From contig NZ_FNBC01000013.1 in the NCBI RefSeq assembly GCF_900102145.1, positions 1 through 58,765 of the forward strand: a stretch of DNA of 58,765 bases, given 5' to 3'. The position numbers were made by a program, and so were the translations under genes. A model generated the notes under the pieces. That model searched no databases. It was not told the origin of the DNA and saw only the letters and a program-made list of their open reading frames with translations. Shown one piece after another: positions 8,517-17,163 of the stretch. Numbering within the stretch: the first letter of the stretch is position 1; each line of letters opens with the position of its first letter. The stretch comes from Thermus arciformis (GTDB taxonomy: Bacteria; Deinococcota; Deinococci; Deinococcales; Thermaceae).

Positions 8517-9227
8517 ATGGACAAGGTGGTGGACAAGGACCGCCCCGTGTACGTGATCTCGGTGGCGGCGGAGCTTGTGGAGATGCACCCGCAGACGCTT
8601 CGGCTTTACGAGCGGAAGGGTTTGATCAAGCCGAAGCGGTCCAGCGGGAAGACGCGGCTTTACTCGGAGCGGGACATTGAGAAGCTTCGGGAGATCCGCC
8701 GCCTGACGCAGGAGCTGGGGGTGAACCTGGCGGGGGTGGAGGAGATCATGCGGCTTCGGGCGGAGCTCGAGGCCCTGCAGGCCCGGTTTGAGGCCGAGGT
8801 GGCCAGGCTCAAGGCGGAGATCGGCCACCGCTTCCAAGAGTTGGAGCGCCCCGCCCTCCCCGCCCCCGGGGAGACGGAGAAGCCCTCCCCCAAGGACCGC
8901 CCCGTGTACGTGATCTCGGTGGCGGCGGAGCTTGTGGAGATGCACCCGCAGACGCTAAGGCTTTACGAGCGGAAGGGTTTGATCAAGCCGAAGCGGTCCA
9001 GCGGGAAGACGCGGCTTTACTCGGAGCGGGACATTGAGAAGCTTCGGGAGATCCGCCGCCTGACGCAGGAGCTGGGGGTGAACCTGGCGGGGGTGGAGGA
9101 GATCATGCGGCTTCGGGCGGAGCTCGAGGCCCTGCAGGCCCGGTTTGAGGCCGAGGTGGCCAGGCTCAAGCTCCTCCTCCTGGAGGAGGGCAGGGGGCTT
9201 CTCCAAGAAGGTAACATGGGCGCGTGA
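8517..9227 (+). CDS. hspR: Tandem double HspR (MerR-family heat-shock repressor)
   Basis: A 236-residue protein made of two near-identical HspR units of about 94 residues (roughly 7-99 and 126-218), each with [51 protein letters not shown] and [20 protein letters not shown]. Usual HspR is a single unit of about 120-150 residues that dimerises through the C-terminal coiled coil; here both halves of a dimer may be in one chain. The linker (residues about 100-125) is Pro/Glu-rich. It would repress chaperone genes, but none are adjacent. The stop overlaps the GTG start of the downstream peptidase by 4 bases. Confidence 0.9.
   Translation: MDKVVDKDRPVYVISVAAELVEMHPQTLRLYERKGLIKPKRSSGKTRLYSERDIEKLREIRRLTQELGVNLAGVEEIMRLRAELEALQARFEAEVARLKAEIGHRFQELERPALPAPGETEKPSPKDRPVYVISVAAELVEMHPQTLRLYERKGLIKPKRSSGKTRLYSERDIEKLREIRRLTQELGVNLAGVEEIMRLRAELEALQARFEAEVARLKLLLLEEGRGLLQEGNMGA
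8534..9170 (+). repeat. 280-bp direct duplication within hspR
   Basis: Copies at 8534-8813 and 8891-9170, offset exactly 357 bases (119 codons). I see only a two-base synonymous difference (CTTCGG versus CTAAGG in the Leu-Arg codons of QTLRL). The near absence of silent divergence implies a recent duplication or ongoing gene conversion. Confidence 0.95.
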
Positions 9228-10558
9228 AGGACCTAGCGCCCCTTTTGGAGTTCCTCTCCATCCCCTCCGTCTCCACCGACCCGGCCCGCAAGGAGGACGT
9301 GCGTAGGGCGGCCCTTTGGCTTGCGGAGCGGCTTAAGGCCCTGGGCTTCCGCGCCGAGCTCCACGAGACCCCCCTCCACCCCATCCTCTACGCCGAGCGC
9401 CTCGTGGACGAGAAGGCCCCCACGGTCCTGGTCTACGGCCACTACGACGTCCAGCCCCCCGACCCCCTGGAGCTTTGGGAAAGCCCCCCCTTCTCCCCCG
9501 TGGTGCGGGAGGGCCGGATCTACGCCCGGGGGGCCTCCGACGACAAGGGGCAGCTCTTCGCCCACGTCCTCGCCGCGGAGGAGGCCCCGGTCAACCTGAA
9601 GTTCCTGGTGGAGGGGGAGGAGGAGATCGGAAGCCCCCACCTCCCCCCTTTCGTGCGGGCGAACCGGGAGAAGCTCCGGGCGGACGCCGTCCTCATCTCC
9701 GACGGGGCCATGTTCGCCCCCCACACCCCGACCCTCACCTACGGCCTCCGGGGGCTTTGCTACCTGGAGGTGCGCCTTAGGGGGGCGAGGCGGGACCTCC
9801 ACTCGGGGGCCTTCGGGGGCGTGGCCCCGAACCCCATCCAGGCCCTGGGGTGGCTCCTCGCCCGGCTGAAGGACGAGAGGACGGGGAGGGTCCTGATCCC
9901 GGGCTTCTACGAGAGGGTGCGCCCCGTCCCCGAGGAGGAAAAGGCCCTCTGGCCCGCCCTGGACGAGGAGGCCCTGAAGCGGGAGCTCGGGGTGGAGGTC
10001 CTCCCGGGGGAGGAGGGCTACGCCCCCCTGGAAAGGCTTTGGGCCCGGCCCACCCTGGACCCGAACGGCATCTGGGGCGGCTACCAGGGGGAGGGCTCCA
10101 AGACGGTGATCCCCGCCGAGGCGGGAATGAAGCTCTCCATGCGCCTGGTGCCCGACCAGGACCCGGAGGAGGTGGCGGAGCGGGCCGAGGCCCACCTGAA
10201 GGCGGTCTGCCCCCCGGGCTACGCCCTGGAGGTGCGGAGGCTCCACGGGGGCAGGCCCGTCCTCACCGACCCCTTTAGCCCCCCCATGCGCCTCATGGCC
10301 CGGGCCCTGGAGGAGGTCTGGGGCCGCCCACCCGTCTACGCCCGGGAAGGGGGGACGATCCCCGTGGTGGCCGAGCTCCAGGAGGCCCTGGGGGCGCCCA
10401 TCGTCCTTTTGGGCCTCGGGCTTCCCGACGACAACCTCCACGCCCCCAACGAGAAGCTGGACCTCGTGAACCTGGAAAAGGGCGTGGCCGCCCTCCGCCG
10501 CTTCCACCGCCTCCTGGCGGAGGAGGGGCTTAGCCCTGGCCCGGCAAGCTCCCCTTGA
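9224..10558 (+). CDS. M20-family metallopeptidase (dipeptidase-like)
   Basis: A 444-residue M20/ArgE/DapE-fold di-zinc hydrolase. [14 protein letters not shown] holds the first metal His and catalytic Asp, [15 protein letters not shown] the bridging Asp, [17 protein letters not shown] the catalytic Glu pair, and [15 protein letters not shown] the C-terminal His. The pattern fits dipeptidases/carnosinase-like enzymes more than DapE. The GTG start overlaps the hspR stop. The last 29 bases overlap the convergent comB gene. Confidence 0.9.
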   Translation: MKDLAPLLEFLSIPSVSTDPARKEDVRRAALWLAERLKALGFRAELHETPLHPILYAERLVDEKAPTVLVYGHYDVQPPDPLELWESPPFSPVVREGRIYARGASDDKGQLFAHVLAAEEAPVNLKFLVEGEEEIGSPHLPPFVRANREKLRADAVLISDGAMFAPHTPTLTYGLRGLCYLEVRLRGARRDLHSGAFGGVAPNPIQALGWLLARLKDERTGRVLIPGFYERVRPVPEEEKALWPALDEEALKRELGVEVLPGEEGYAPLERLWARPTLDPNGIWGGYQGEGSKTVIPAEAGMKLSMRLVPDQDPEEVAERAEAHLKAVCPPGYALEVRRLHGGRPVLTDPFSPPMRLMARALEEVWGRPPVYAREGGTIPVVAELQEALGAPIVLLGLGLPDDNLHAPNEKLDLVNLEKGVAALRRFHRLLAEEGLSPGPASSP

Positions 10559-11258
10559 AGATGAGGGCCTCCCCCACCCGCCCGGAGAGGACGGGGACCA
10601 GGGGGCTTTTGGCCACCTGGGCGGCGAAGGGGACGTCGGCCTCGAGGCCCACCCCCTTGAGGGCCTGGGCCGCGGCGGAGAGGCTTAGGGCCTCCAGGGG
10701 GTCCTGGTAGGCCCGCCTGAGGGCCAAGGCGATGCGGGCCCCGTCCTCGGGCTCCATCTCCCCCAAAAGCCCCAGGTACTCCGCCAAGACTCCCGCGGTA
10801 TAGAGGTCGTCCAGCCCCACCCGCCCCTCCTTCCCGGCGCAGAGGATGGCCACCTCCTCCGTGGCCAGCTCCAGGGCCTTGCGGGCGGCGGCGTGGGCGT
10901 TGTAGAGGGAGGCCAGGAGGACGTGCTTGGCCGTTTTCGCGGCGGCGTGGGCGGCCTTGGTGCCGTTGGTGGTGCTCATCACCACCACCTTTCCCCCCAC
11001 CGGGGCCTCCAGGGCCTCCCTGGGGGAGTTCCCCAGGTCAAAGCCCGGGGGCTTCACCCCCCCCGCCTCCCCCGCCAGGAGGACGTCCGCGTCCTTGAAG
11101 GCCTTGGCGGCCTCGAGGCCCGCCACCCAGTAAAGGGCCTCGGCCCCCGCCTCCAGGAGGGCCACCGCGGTGGTGGTGGAGCGGATCACGTCCACCACCA
11201 GGACCACGTCGGGGTACACCAGGGTTTCCGTGGGCAAAGGGTCCACCCGTAGGCGCAT
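10530..11258 (-). CDS. comB: 2-phosphosulfolactate phosphatase family (ComB)
   Basis: A 242-residue ComB family protein: [20 protein letters not shown] at the N-terminus, [32 protein letters not shown] in the centre and [20 protein letters not shown]. ComB removes phosphate from 2-phosphosulfolactate in coenzyme M synthesis in methanogens; many bacteria carry homologues whose substrate is unknown. No other sulfolactate genes are in view, so the family is firm but the reaction is uncertain. The start is 9 bases downstream of the crp stop. Confidence 0.85.
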   Translation of the reverse strand: MRLRVDPLPTETLVYPDVVLVVDVIRSTTTAVALLEAGAEALYWVAGLEAAKAFKDADVLLAGEAGGVKPPGFDLGNSPREALEAPVGGKVVVMSTTNGTKAAHAAAKTAKHVLLASLYNAHAAARKALELATEEVAILCAGKEGRVGLDDLYTAGVLAEYLGLLGEMEPEDGARIALALRRAYQDPLEALSLSAAAQALKGVGLEADVPFAAQVAKSPLVPVLSGRVGEALIFKGSLPGQG

Positions 11259-11267
11259 GCTTCCTCC

Positions 11268-11918
11268 CTACACCAGCCCGAAGGCCAGCTCCTCCAGAAG
11301 GCCCGGGCTCACCACCTCCACCACCCCGGGGGCCAGGCGCACCGCCCCCTGCTCCTGGAGGGCGTGGAGGACCCGGGTGACCGTCTCCCGGCTCGCCCCC
11401 GCCAGGTGGGCCAGGTCCTGGTGGCGCAGGTGAAGCGTTGGGCCGTAGCCCTGCCTCAGGAGCTTCAAAAGGGCGTAGGCCACCCGGCTTCCCGCCTCCT
11501 CAAAGGCCAAAAGGTCCAGCTCCAGGTCCGCCTCCCGCAGGCGGTGGGCCAGGAGGCGGGCCAGGTTGTGGCCGAAGAGGGGGAGGCGGCGGAGGAGGCC
11601 GAAGTAGGCCTCCCGGTGGAGGACGAGCAGGGAGGCCTCCTCCTCCACCACGGCGCTCGCGCTCCGCTCGCCCCCGTCCAGGAGGCTCATCTCCCCGAAA
11701 ACCCCCCCCGGCCCCACCACCCCCAGGGTCTTCTCCTGCCCCCCCAGGTGGGTGCGGAAGAGCCGCACCCGCCCCGCCTCCACCAGGTAGAGGCTCTGGC
11801 CCAGGTCCCCCTGGTGGAAGAGGACCTTCCCCTTGGGGTAGGCCAGGCGGACGAAGTAGCTCAGGGCCAGGGCCACCTCCTCCGGGCCGAGGTCCTGGAA
11901 AAGGGGGCTAGGGCTCAT
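11268..11918 (-). CDS. crp: CRP/FNR-family regulator (T. thermophilus CRP-like)
   Basis: A 216-residue regulator. The N-terminal cyclic-nucleotide domain has VFGEMSLLDGGERSASAV with the Gly-Glu and Arg-Ser contacts used for cAMP phosphate. The long C-helix is followed by a winged helix (DLAHLAGASRETVTRVLHAL). An ATG nine bases upstream would give 219 residues, but the TAGAGT -10-like box precedes the chosen ATG by seven bases, and 216 is the length I remember for T. thermophilus CRP (TTHA1437), whose neighbourhood (PNP, ABC ATPase) also matches. That protein activates several cas operons with cAMP, which matters for the CRISPR locus in this window. Confidence 0.88.
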   Translation of the reverse strand: MSPSPLFQDLGPEEVALALSYFVRLAYPKGKVLFHQGDLGQSLYLVEAGRVRLFRTHLGGQEKTLGVVGPGGVFGEMSLLDGGERSASAVVEEEASLLVLHREAYFGLLRRLPLFGHNLARLLAHRLREADLELDLLAFEEAGSRVAYALLKLLRQGYGPTLHLRHQDLAHLAGASRETVTRVLHALQEQGAVRLAPGVVEVVSPGLLEELAFGLV

Positions 11919-11966
11919 CGGCCCCACTCTAACCGAAGCTTCATCCTTTGCCTAGAGGATGAGAGG

Positions 11967-12605
11967 GTGCGCCCGGTGCTGGAGGTGCGGGAGCTGGGCT
12001 TCGCCTATGGGAACGGGGCCCTCTTCCGGGGGGTGTCCTTCGCCTTGGCCCCGGGGGAGGCTTTGGCCGTGCTCGGCCCCTCGGGAAGCGGCAAGACCAC
12101 CCTTTTGCACCTCCTGGCCGGGCTTCTTCCCCTGCAGGAAGGCGAGGTCCTCTGGGAGGGGGAGGCCATCCGCCACCTTCCCGAGGCCCGCCTCGCCCCC
12201 AGGCGGCTTCGCTTCCTGGGCCTCGTCTTCCAGCACCACTTCCTCTTCCCCGAGCTCACGGCCCTGGAAAACGTCCTGGCCCCGGGCTATTTGGCGGGCC
12301 GGGTGGACCGGGCCTGGGCTTGGGAGCTTCTGGCGAGGCTTGGCCTCGAGGGGCGGGCCCACTTCTTCCCCCAGCGGCTCTCCGGGGGGGAGAGGCAGCG
12401 GGTGGCCGTGGCCCGGGCCCTTTACCTGAGGCCGCGCCTCCTCCTTGCGGACGAGCCCACGGCGAGCCTGGACCGCCGCCAGGCCCGGGAGGTCCTTAAG
12501 CTCATGCGGGGGCTCGCCTCGGAGGTGGGGGCGGCCTTGGTCCTGGCCACCCACGACGAGGCCCTGGTGGAGGGCCTTCCCGCCTTGCGCCTGGTGTATC
12601 CTTAG
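11967..12605 (+). CDS. ABC transporter ATPase, LolD/FtsE-like
   Basis: About 212 residues. Walker A is LGPSGSGKTTLLHLLAGLLP, the Q-loop VFQHHFLFPELTALENVLAP, the signature LSGGERQRVAVARAL, Walker B LLLADEPTASLD and the switch His ATHDEAL. The class resembles MacB/LolD-type ATPases, but no LolC/E-like permease is adjacent. The start is taken as GTG 11967 (VRPVLEVREL); GTG at 11976 is possible. It is divergent from crp with about 50 bases between. Confidence 0.85.
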   Translation: MRPVLEVRELGFAYGNGALFRGVSFALAPGEALAVLGPSGSGKTTLLHLLAGLLPLQEGEVLWEGEAIRHLPEARLAPRRLRFLGLVFQHHFLFPELTALENVLAPGYLAGRVDRAWAWELLARLGLEGRAHFFPQRLSGGERQRVAVARALYLRPRLLLADEPTASLDRRQAREVLKLMRGLASEVGAALVLATHDEALVEGLPALRLVYP

Positions 12606-12610
12606 GCGGT

Positions 12611-13318
12611 ATGAGCCCCATCCACGTGCGGGGTGAGCGGGGACAGGTGGCGGAAAGGGTGCTCCTCCCGGGGGACCCGGGCCGGGCGGAGTGGATCGCC
12701 AAGACCTTCCTGGAAGACCCCGTGCTCTACACCTCCTACCGGGGGCTTCTCGGCTTCACCGGGCGCTACAAGGGCCGGCCCGTCTCCGTGCAGACCACGG
12801 GGATGGGGGCCCCTTCCGCCAGCATCGTGGCCGAGGAGCTGATCCAGCTCGGGGCCAGGGTCCTCCTGCGGGTGGGCACCTGCGGGGCGGTGGACGGGGC
12901 CCTGGCCCCCGGGGACCTGGTGGTGGCCCAGGGGGCGGTGCCCCTGGACGGGGCCACCCGCCAGTACCTGGAGGGCCGCCCCTACGCCCCCGTGCCCAAT
13001 CCCGCCCTCTTCCGGGCCCTTTGGGCCCAGGCGGAGGCCAAGGGGTACCCCCACCACGTGGGGTTGGTGGCCACGGAGGACGCCTTCTACGCCACCACCC
13101 CCGAGGCCGCCCGGGCCTGGGCCAGGTACGGGGTCCTCGCCTTTGAGATGGAGGCCAGCGCCCTCTTCCTCCTGGGGAGGATGCGGGGGGTGCGGGCGGG
13201 GGCCCTCCTCGTGGTCTCCAACCGCATCGGCGACCCCGAGCTCGCCCCGCCGGAGGTTTTGCAGGAGGGGGTGCGGCGGATGGTGGAGGTGGCCCTCGAG
13301 GCCCTTTTGGAGGTGTGA
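12611..13318 (+). CDS. deoD: Purine nucleoside phosphorylase
   Basis: A 235-residue hexameric-type nucleoside phosphorylase: ERVLLPGDPGRAEWIAKTFL binds phosphate and ribose, RVLLRVGTCGAVDGAL is the conserved central strand, and VLAFEMEASALFLLG carries the Glu-Met-Glu that holds the ribose. The catalytic region VVSNRIGDPE has Asn where E. coli DeoD has Asp204, which favours 6-oxopurines. The size and context agree with the structurally known T. thermophilus enzyme (TTHA1435, from memory). It lies 6 bases after the ABC ATPase and 3 bases before the hydratase. Confidence 0.92.
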   Translation: MSPIHVRGERGQVAERVLLPGDPGRAEWIAKTFLEDPVLYTSYRGLLGFTGRYKGRPVSVQTTGMGAPSASIVAEELIQLGARVLLRVGTCGAVDGALAPGDLVVAQGAVPLDGATRQYLEGRPYAPVPNPALFRALWAQAEAKGYPHHVGLVATEDAFYATTPEAARAWARYGVLAFEMEASALFLLGRMRGVRAGALLVVSNRIGDPELAPPEVLQEGVRRMVEVALEALLEV

Positions 13319-13320
13319 AG

Positions 13321-14142
13321 ATGGCCCACGAGCACGAACACGAGCACGAGTTCATCCTGGAGATCCCCGAGTTTGACCACCTCGCCTACGAGGTGGAGGA
13401 GGGCATCGCCCTGGTGACCCTGAAGCGGCCTGAGGCCCTGAACGCCCTTTCCCAGGACCTCCTGCGGGAGCTGGCGGAGGTGGCGGAGGTCATCGCCCAG
13501 GACCCCGAGGCCCGGGCCGTCATCTTCACCGGGGAGGGGAAGGCTTTCGCCGCGGGGGCGGACCTCAAGGAGATCGCCGGCCTCAAGGACCCCTTCATGG
13601 CCCGGGAGTACGCCCTTTTGGGCCAGCAGGTCTTCGCCGAGATCGCCGCCTTGCCCGTGCCCACCATCGCCGCCATCAACGGCTACGCCCTTGGGGGCGG
13701 CCTGGAGCTTGCCCTGGCCTGCGACCTCAGGGTGGCCGCGAAGGGCGCCAAGCTCGGCCTTCCCGAGGTGGGCCTGGGCCTCATCCCGGGCTTCGGCGGC
13801 ACCCAGCGGCTTCCCCGGCTCATCGGGCGGGGCCGGGCCTTGGACCTCATCTTCACCGGGCGGCACGTGGACGCGGAAGAGGCCCTCTTTTTGGGGCTCG
13901 TGAACCGGGTGGGGGAAGACGCCTTGGAGGAGGCCAAGAAGCTCGCCCAAAAGATTCTGAAAAACGCCCCCGTGGCCCTGGCCCTGGCCAAGGAGAGCGT
14001 GGTGCGGGGGGAGGGGCTGGACCTGGCCGAGGCCCTGGAGATTGAGGCCGACCTCTTCGGCTACGCCGCCGCCACCGAGGACATGAAGGAGGGGGTGCGG
14101 GCCTTTTTGGAGAAGCGCCCCCCCAACTTCAAGGGGGAGTGA
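13321..14142 (+). CDS. Enoyl-CoA hydratase with N-terminal His/Glu tail
   Basis: A 273-residue crotonase-fold enzyme hydrating trans-2-enoyl-CoA. GKAFAAGADLKEI and NGYALGGGLELALACDLR form the oxyanion hole; LPEVGLGLIPGFGGTQRLPR holds the catalytic Glu region. The protein begins MAHEHEHEHEF, an alternating His-Glu tract before the fold; such a run could bind Ni or Zn. ATG 13321 is chosen over the in-frame GTG at 13315, which overlaps the pnp stop. Confidence 0.9.
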   Translation: MAHEHEHEHEFILEIPEFDHLAYEVEEGIALVTLKRPEALNALSQDLLRELAEVAEVIAQDPEARAVIFTGEGKAFAAGADLKEIAGLKDPFMAREYALLGQQVFAEIAALPVPTIAAINGYALGGGLELALACDLRVAAKGAKLGLPEVGLGLIPGFGGTQRLPRLIGRGRALDLIFTGRHVDAEEALFLGLVNRVGEDALEEAKKLAQKILKNAPVALALAKESVVRGEGLDLAEALEIEADLFGYAAATEDMKEGVRAFLEKRPPNFKGE

Positions 14143-14143
14143 G

Positions 14144-14173
14144 GCCGGTCCTGGGCCTCTTGGGCCCAGCCGG
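14144..14173 (+). terminator. Stem-loop after enoyl-CoA hydratase
   Basis: CTGGGCC and GGCCCAG pair around a short TCTTG loop, with flanking CCGG/CCGG able to extend the stem. There is no U-run. It may terminate or attenuate the pnp-hydratase transcript before the HD-domain gene. Confidence 0.4.
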
Positions 14174-14192
14174 TGTAGGGTGAGGGGTGCCC

Positions 14193-15068
14193 ATGACGGA
14201 AGGACGCATCGTCCACGTGGCCAGCCCCAAGGCCAAGCTCTACGCGGAGGCCGACCAGGCCATAAGGGAGCGGCTAAAGCCCTTCCCCAAGGCCCTTAAG
14301 GCCTACGAGCTCCTCATCCAAGACCCCGAGGCCCGCGCCGGGTGGAACATGGCCAACTACCTCACCATGCGCAAGCTGGGCTACAACGACCACGGCCGGG
14401 TCCACGCCCTCCTCACCGGGGCGGCGGGCGTGGCCATCCTGGGCCTTTTGGCCGAGGCCGGGGTGCGTTTGGACACCGTGGAGTCGGGGGCGGGGGAGCT
14501 GGAGGACGCCTACGTGGTGGTCCTCCTCGCCACCATGCTCCACGACCTGGGCAACCAGGTGCACCGCCACCACCACGAGGCCTTCGGCGTCACCCTGGCC
14601 CTCCCCATCCTCAACCGTATTCTGGAGAAGATCTACCCCGACCCCGAGCAGCGCACCGCCCTAAGAGCCCTCATGCTTCACAGCATCTACAGCCACGACC
14701 TCGCCCCCGAGCCCCTCACCATAGAGGCCGGCATCACCGCCGTGGCCGACGGCACCGACATCACCAAGGGCCGGGGGCGGAAGGCCTTCGCCCTGGGGAG
14801 CATTGACATCCACTCCATCAGCGCCCTGGCCGTGGACGAGGTGCGCATCCTCAAGGGGGAGAAGTACCCGGTGGAGATCCAGGTGCTCATGAACAACTCC
14901 GCGGGGATCTTCCAGGTGGAGGAGACCCTCACCAAGAAGGTCCTAAGGAGCCCCTTGCGCCCCTACGTGACCGTGGTGGCCATGACGGACGGCCAAAGCG
15001 GCCAGGACCAGCGCATCGTCCACCGCGTGCGCCTGCACGAAAGCGAGGACCGCTTCGTGTTGGATTAG
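14193..15068 (+). CDS. HD-superfamily phosphohydrolase
   Basis: About 291 residues. The metal site of an HD phosphohydrolase is visible: His in YNDHGRVHALLTGAA, the His-Asp doublet in ATMLHDLGNQVHRHHHEAFG, a further His in LMLHSIYSHDLAP and a late Asp in AVADGTDITKG. This resembles the COG3294-type HD proteins. The substrate cannot be told from sequence; nucleotide or cyclic nucleotide is likely. ATG 14193 fits the upstream GAGGGG better than GTG 14187. The 3' end overlaps a small convergent reading frame by 4 bases. Confidence 0.8.
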   Translation: MTEGRIVHVASPKAKLYAEADQAIRERLKPFPKALKAYELLIQDPEARAGWNMANYLTMRKLGYNDHGRVHALLTGAAGVAILGLLAEAGVRLDTVESGAGELEDAYVVVLLATMLHDLGNQVHRHHHEAFGVTLALPILNRILEKIYPDPEQRTALRALMLHSIYSHDLAPEPLTIEAGITAVADGTDITKGRGRKAFALGSIDIHSISALAVDEVRILKGEKYPVEIQVLMNNSAGIFQVEETLTKKVLRSPLRPYVTVVAMTDGQSGQDQRIVHRVRLHESEDRFVLD

Positions 15069-15235
15069 GCCTGGGGCCAGAGCTCCCGGACCTCCTTGGG
15101 CAGCAAGCCCCGGATGTCCTCTAGCTCCCCCTCGGAGATCTTCTGAGCCAGCGCCTTAAACACCGCCTGGGCGGCGGCCTCGGGGTCCACGGCGGGGCCC
15201 GAGGGGGTCTTCAGCTCCTGGGCCACGTGGGCCAA
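15065..15235 (-). CDS. Small protein, DUF2267-like fragment
   Basis: A 56-residue minus-strand frame from TTG 15235, reading LAHVAQELKTPSGPAVDPEA and ending GLLPKEVRELWPQA. The pattern (AHVAxEL then AxxVFKALAxxIS then LPxEVRELW) resembles one half of DUF2267 domains. It begins 6 bases after the dodecin stop and in the same frame, so dodecin read-through would make a fusion. GGAGG inside the dodecin 3' end is 11-12 bases from TTG, a poor spacing. Too short for confident assignment, but the amino-acid pattern is not random. Confidence 0.5.
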   Translation of the reverse strand: MAHVAQELKTPSGPAVDPEAAAQAVFKALAQKISEGELEDIRGLLPKEVRELWPQA

Positions 15236-15241
15236 AAACGT

Positions 15242-15448
15242 TTAATCCTCCAAGCGGAACCCCACCTCCAGGACCACCTGGAAGCTCTGCACCCCGTCTG
15301 GCCCCACGCTTCCCCGGATCTCCTTGACCTCAAACCACTCCACGTGGCGAAGGGTCTTCTGGGCCCGGGCGATGGCCGCCTGGATGGCGGCCTCGAGGCC
15401 CCCCTCGCTGCTCCCCACCAGGGTCACCTTCTTGTACACCTTTTCCAT
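15242..15448 (-). CDS. Dodecin, flavin/CoA-binding storage protein
   Basis: A 68-residue dodecin: VYKKVTLVGSSEGGLEAAIQ, IARAQKTLRHVEWFEVKEIR and the end FQVVLEVGFRLED. It forms a hollow dodecamer that stacks FMN between Trp residues (the HVEWFEV Trp here); the T. thermophilus protein also binds coenzyme A. It sits 9 bases downstream of the acyl-CoA ligase, compatible with a CoA or flavin link. Confidence 0.95.
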   Translation of the reverse strand: MEKVYKKVTLVGSSEGGLEAAIQAAIARAQKTLRHVEWFEVKEIRGSVGPDGVQSFQVVLEVGFRLED

Positions 15449-15457
15449 GCCCCCAGT

Positions 15458-17104
15458 TTACCGCCTGGGCCCCACCTCCTTGGCAAGCTCCCGCTTGAGG
15501 ATCTTGCCCACGCCAGACTTAGGGAGGCTTTCCTTGAAGACAACGATCCTGGGCACCTTATAGGCGGCGAGGTTTTGGCGGCAGAAGGCCTCTATGTCCT
15601 TTTCCGTGACCTTGCCCCGGTACTCGGGCTTGAGGACGAGGAAGGCGGCCACGGTCTCCCCGCGGTAGGGGTCTGGGACGCCCACCACGGCGGCTTCCTG
15701 GACGGCGGGGTGCTGGTAGAGGACTTCTTCCACCTCGCGGGGGTAGATGTTGTAGCCTCCGGCGATGATCATGTCCTTTTTGCGGTCCACGATGTAGAAG
15801 TAGCCGTCTTGGTCCATTTTGGCGAGGTCGCCGGTGAAGAGCCAGCCGTCCCTGAGGGCCTTTTGCGTCTCCTCGGGGCGGTTCCAGTAGCCTTTCATGA
15901 CGTTGGGGCCTTTTATGGCGAGCTCGCCCACCTCGCCCGGGGGGAGTTCCTTGCCCTCCTCGTCCACCACCTTGGCCTCCACGCCGGGGAAGGGGAGGCC
16001 CACGCTCCCCAGGCGCCGTTCGCCGTAGAGGGGGTTGCAGTGGGTCACAGGGCTCGCCTCCGTGAGGCCATAGCCCTCCACCAGCTTGGCCCCGGTGAGC
16101 TTTTCAAAGCGCTCCGCCACCTCCAAAGGCAAAGGGGCGGAGCCGGAGATGCAGGCCCGGACGCTCTTGAGGTTCCGCCCCTCTATGCCGGGGAAGTTGT
16201 TGAAGGCCACGTAGAGGGTGGGGACGCCGGGGAAGAGGGTGACCCGATGCTTTTCAATGGCCTCCACGATGGCCTTGATCTCGGGCCTGGGGAGGAGGAC
16301 GAGCTTCGCCCCGCCCAGGAGGGCCAGATTCATGGCCACGGTCATCCCGTAGACGTGGAAGAAGGGAATGGCCCCCAGGACCACCTCCTCCCCTTCCCGG
16401 AAGTCGGGGATCCAGGCCCTCACCTGCAGGGCGTTGCTGGCGAGGTTTTTGTGGGTGAGCATGGCCCCTTTGGCCAGCCCCGTGGTCCCCCCGGTGTACT
16501 GCAAGAGGGCCACGTCGTCCAGGTCTAAGGGCACGGGCTCGGGCTTGCCTCCCTTGAGGAAGGAGCGCCAGGGGAGGCCTTCCATCTCCCGGGGCCACTG
16601 CCCCTTCCGCTTGAGCGCCCAGGGGTAGAGGAGGTTTTTGGGGAAGGGCAGGTAGTCCTGGATGCCCGTGCGCACCACCAGGGCCACCGCACTCTCCCCC
16701 TTCACCTCCTGGTAGCGGGGAAGGAGCTGGTCCAGGATCACCAGGACCTTGGCCCCGGCGTCCAAAAGCTGGTGGCGGAGCTCCCTCGGGGTGTACATGG
16801 GGTTCACGTTCACCCCCACGCCCCCGGCGAGGAGGGTGCCGTAAAAGGCGATGACGAACTGGGGCGTGTTGGGGAGCATGAGGGCCACCCGCTCCCCCGG
16901 CTTCACCCCCGCCGCCTGGAGCCCTTTGGCGAAGGCCTGCACCTCCCGCCAAAGCTCCTTGTAGGTGAGACTTCGCCCCAGGAACTCCAAGGCCACCCGG
17001 TTGGGGAAGCGGGTGGCGGTTTCCTCCAGGGCCTGGGGCAAGGGCTTGGGCCTGGGGGCCTCTTGGGGGACCCCGGGATCGTAGTGGGCGTACCAGGGCT
17101 TCAT
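15458..17104 (-). CDS. fadD: Long-chain fatty-acid-CoA ligase
   Basis: A 548-residue adenylate-forming enzyme. The P-loop is LQYTGGTTGLAKGAMLTHKN, motif II GYGLTEASPVTHCNPLYGE, motif III DGWLFTGDLAKMDQDGY, the hinge DRKKDMIIAGGYNIYPREVE and the C-terminal catalytic Lys in LPKSGVGKILKREL. It activates fatty acids to acyl-CoA via acyl-AMP. ATG 17104 has GGAGGTGGC just upstream. It is followed by dodecin. Confidence 0.94.
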   Translation of the reverse strand: MKPWYAHYDPGVPQEAPRPKPLPQALEETATRFPNRVALEFLGRSLTYKELWREVQAFAKGLQAAGVKPGERVALMLPNTPQFVIAFYGTLLAGGVGVNVNPMYTPRELRHQLLDAGAKVLVILDQLLPRYQEVKGESAVALVVRTGIQDYLPFPKNLLYPWALKRKGQWPREMEGLPWRSFLKGGKPEPVPLDLDDVALLQYTGGTTGLAKGAMLTHKNLASNALQVRAWIPDFREGEEVVLGAIPFFHVYGMTVAMNLALLGGAKLVLLPRPEIKAIVEAIEKHRVTLFPGVPTLYVAFNNFPGIEGRNLKSVRACISGSAPLPLEVAERFEKLTGAKLVEGYGLTEASPVTHCNPLYGERRLGSVGLPFPGVEAKVVDEEGKELPPGEVGELAIKGPNVMKGYWNRPEETQKALRDGWLFTGDLAKMDQDGYFYIVDRKKDMIIAGGYNIYPREVEEVLYQHPAVQEAAVVGVPDPYRGETVAAFLVLKPEYRGKVTEKDIEAFCRQNLAAYKVPRIVVFKESLPKSGVGKILKRELAKEVGPRR

Positions 17105-17163
17105 GCCACCTCCTTGAACCGCGTCAAAGTTTATTCCCCCCTCGGGGCGGCCCGCAAGGGGCT

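Noticed and set aside
7707-8945. 412-residue minus-strand frame opposite iclR and hspR
   Set aside because: It is antisense to two well-supported genes, and its internal repeat simply mirrors the hspR duplication. GC-rich codons keep antisense frames open throughout the window.
11364-11966. In-frame upstream extension of the ABC ATPase by 200 residues
   Set aside because: It runs antisense through the crp gene, and its sequence is low-complexity; homology begins at about 11976.
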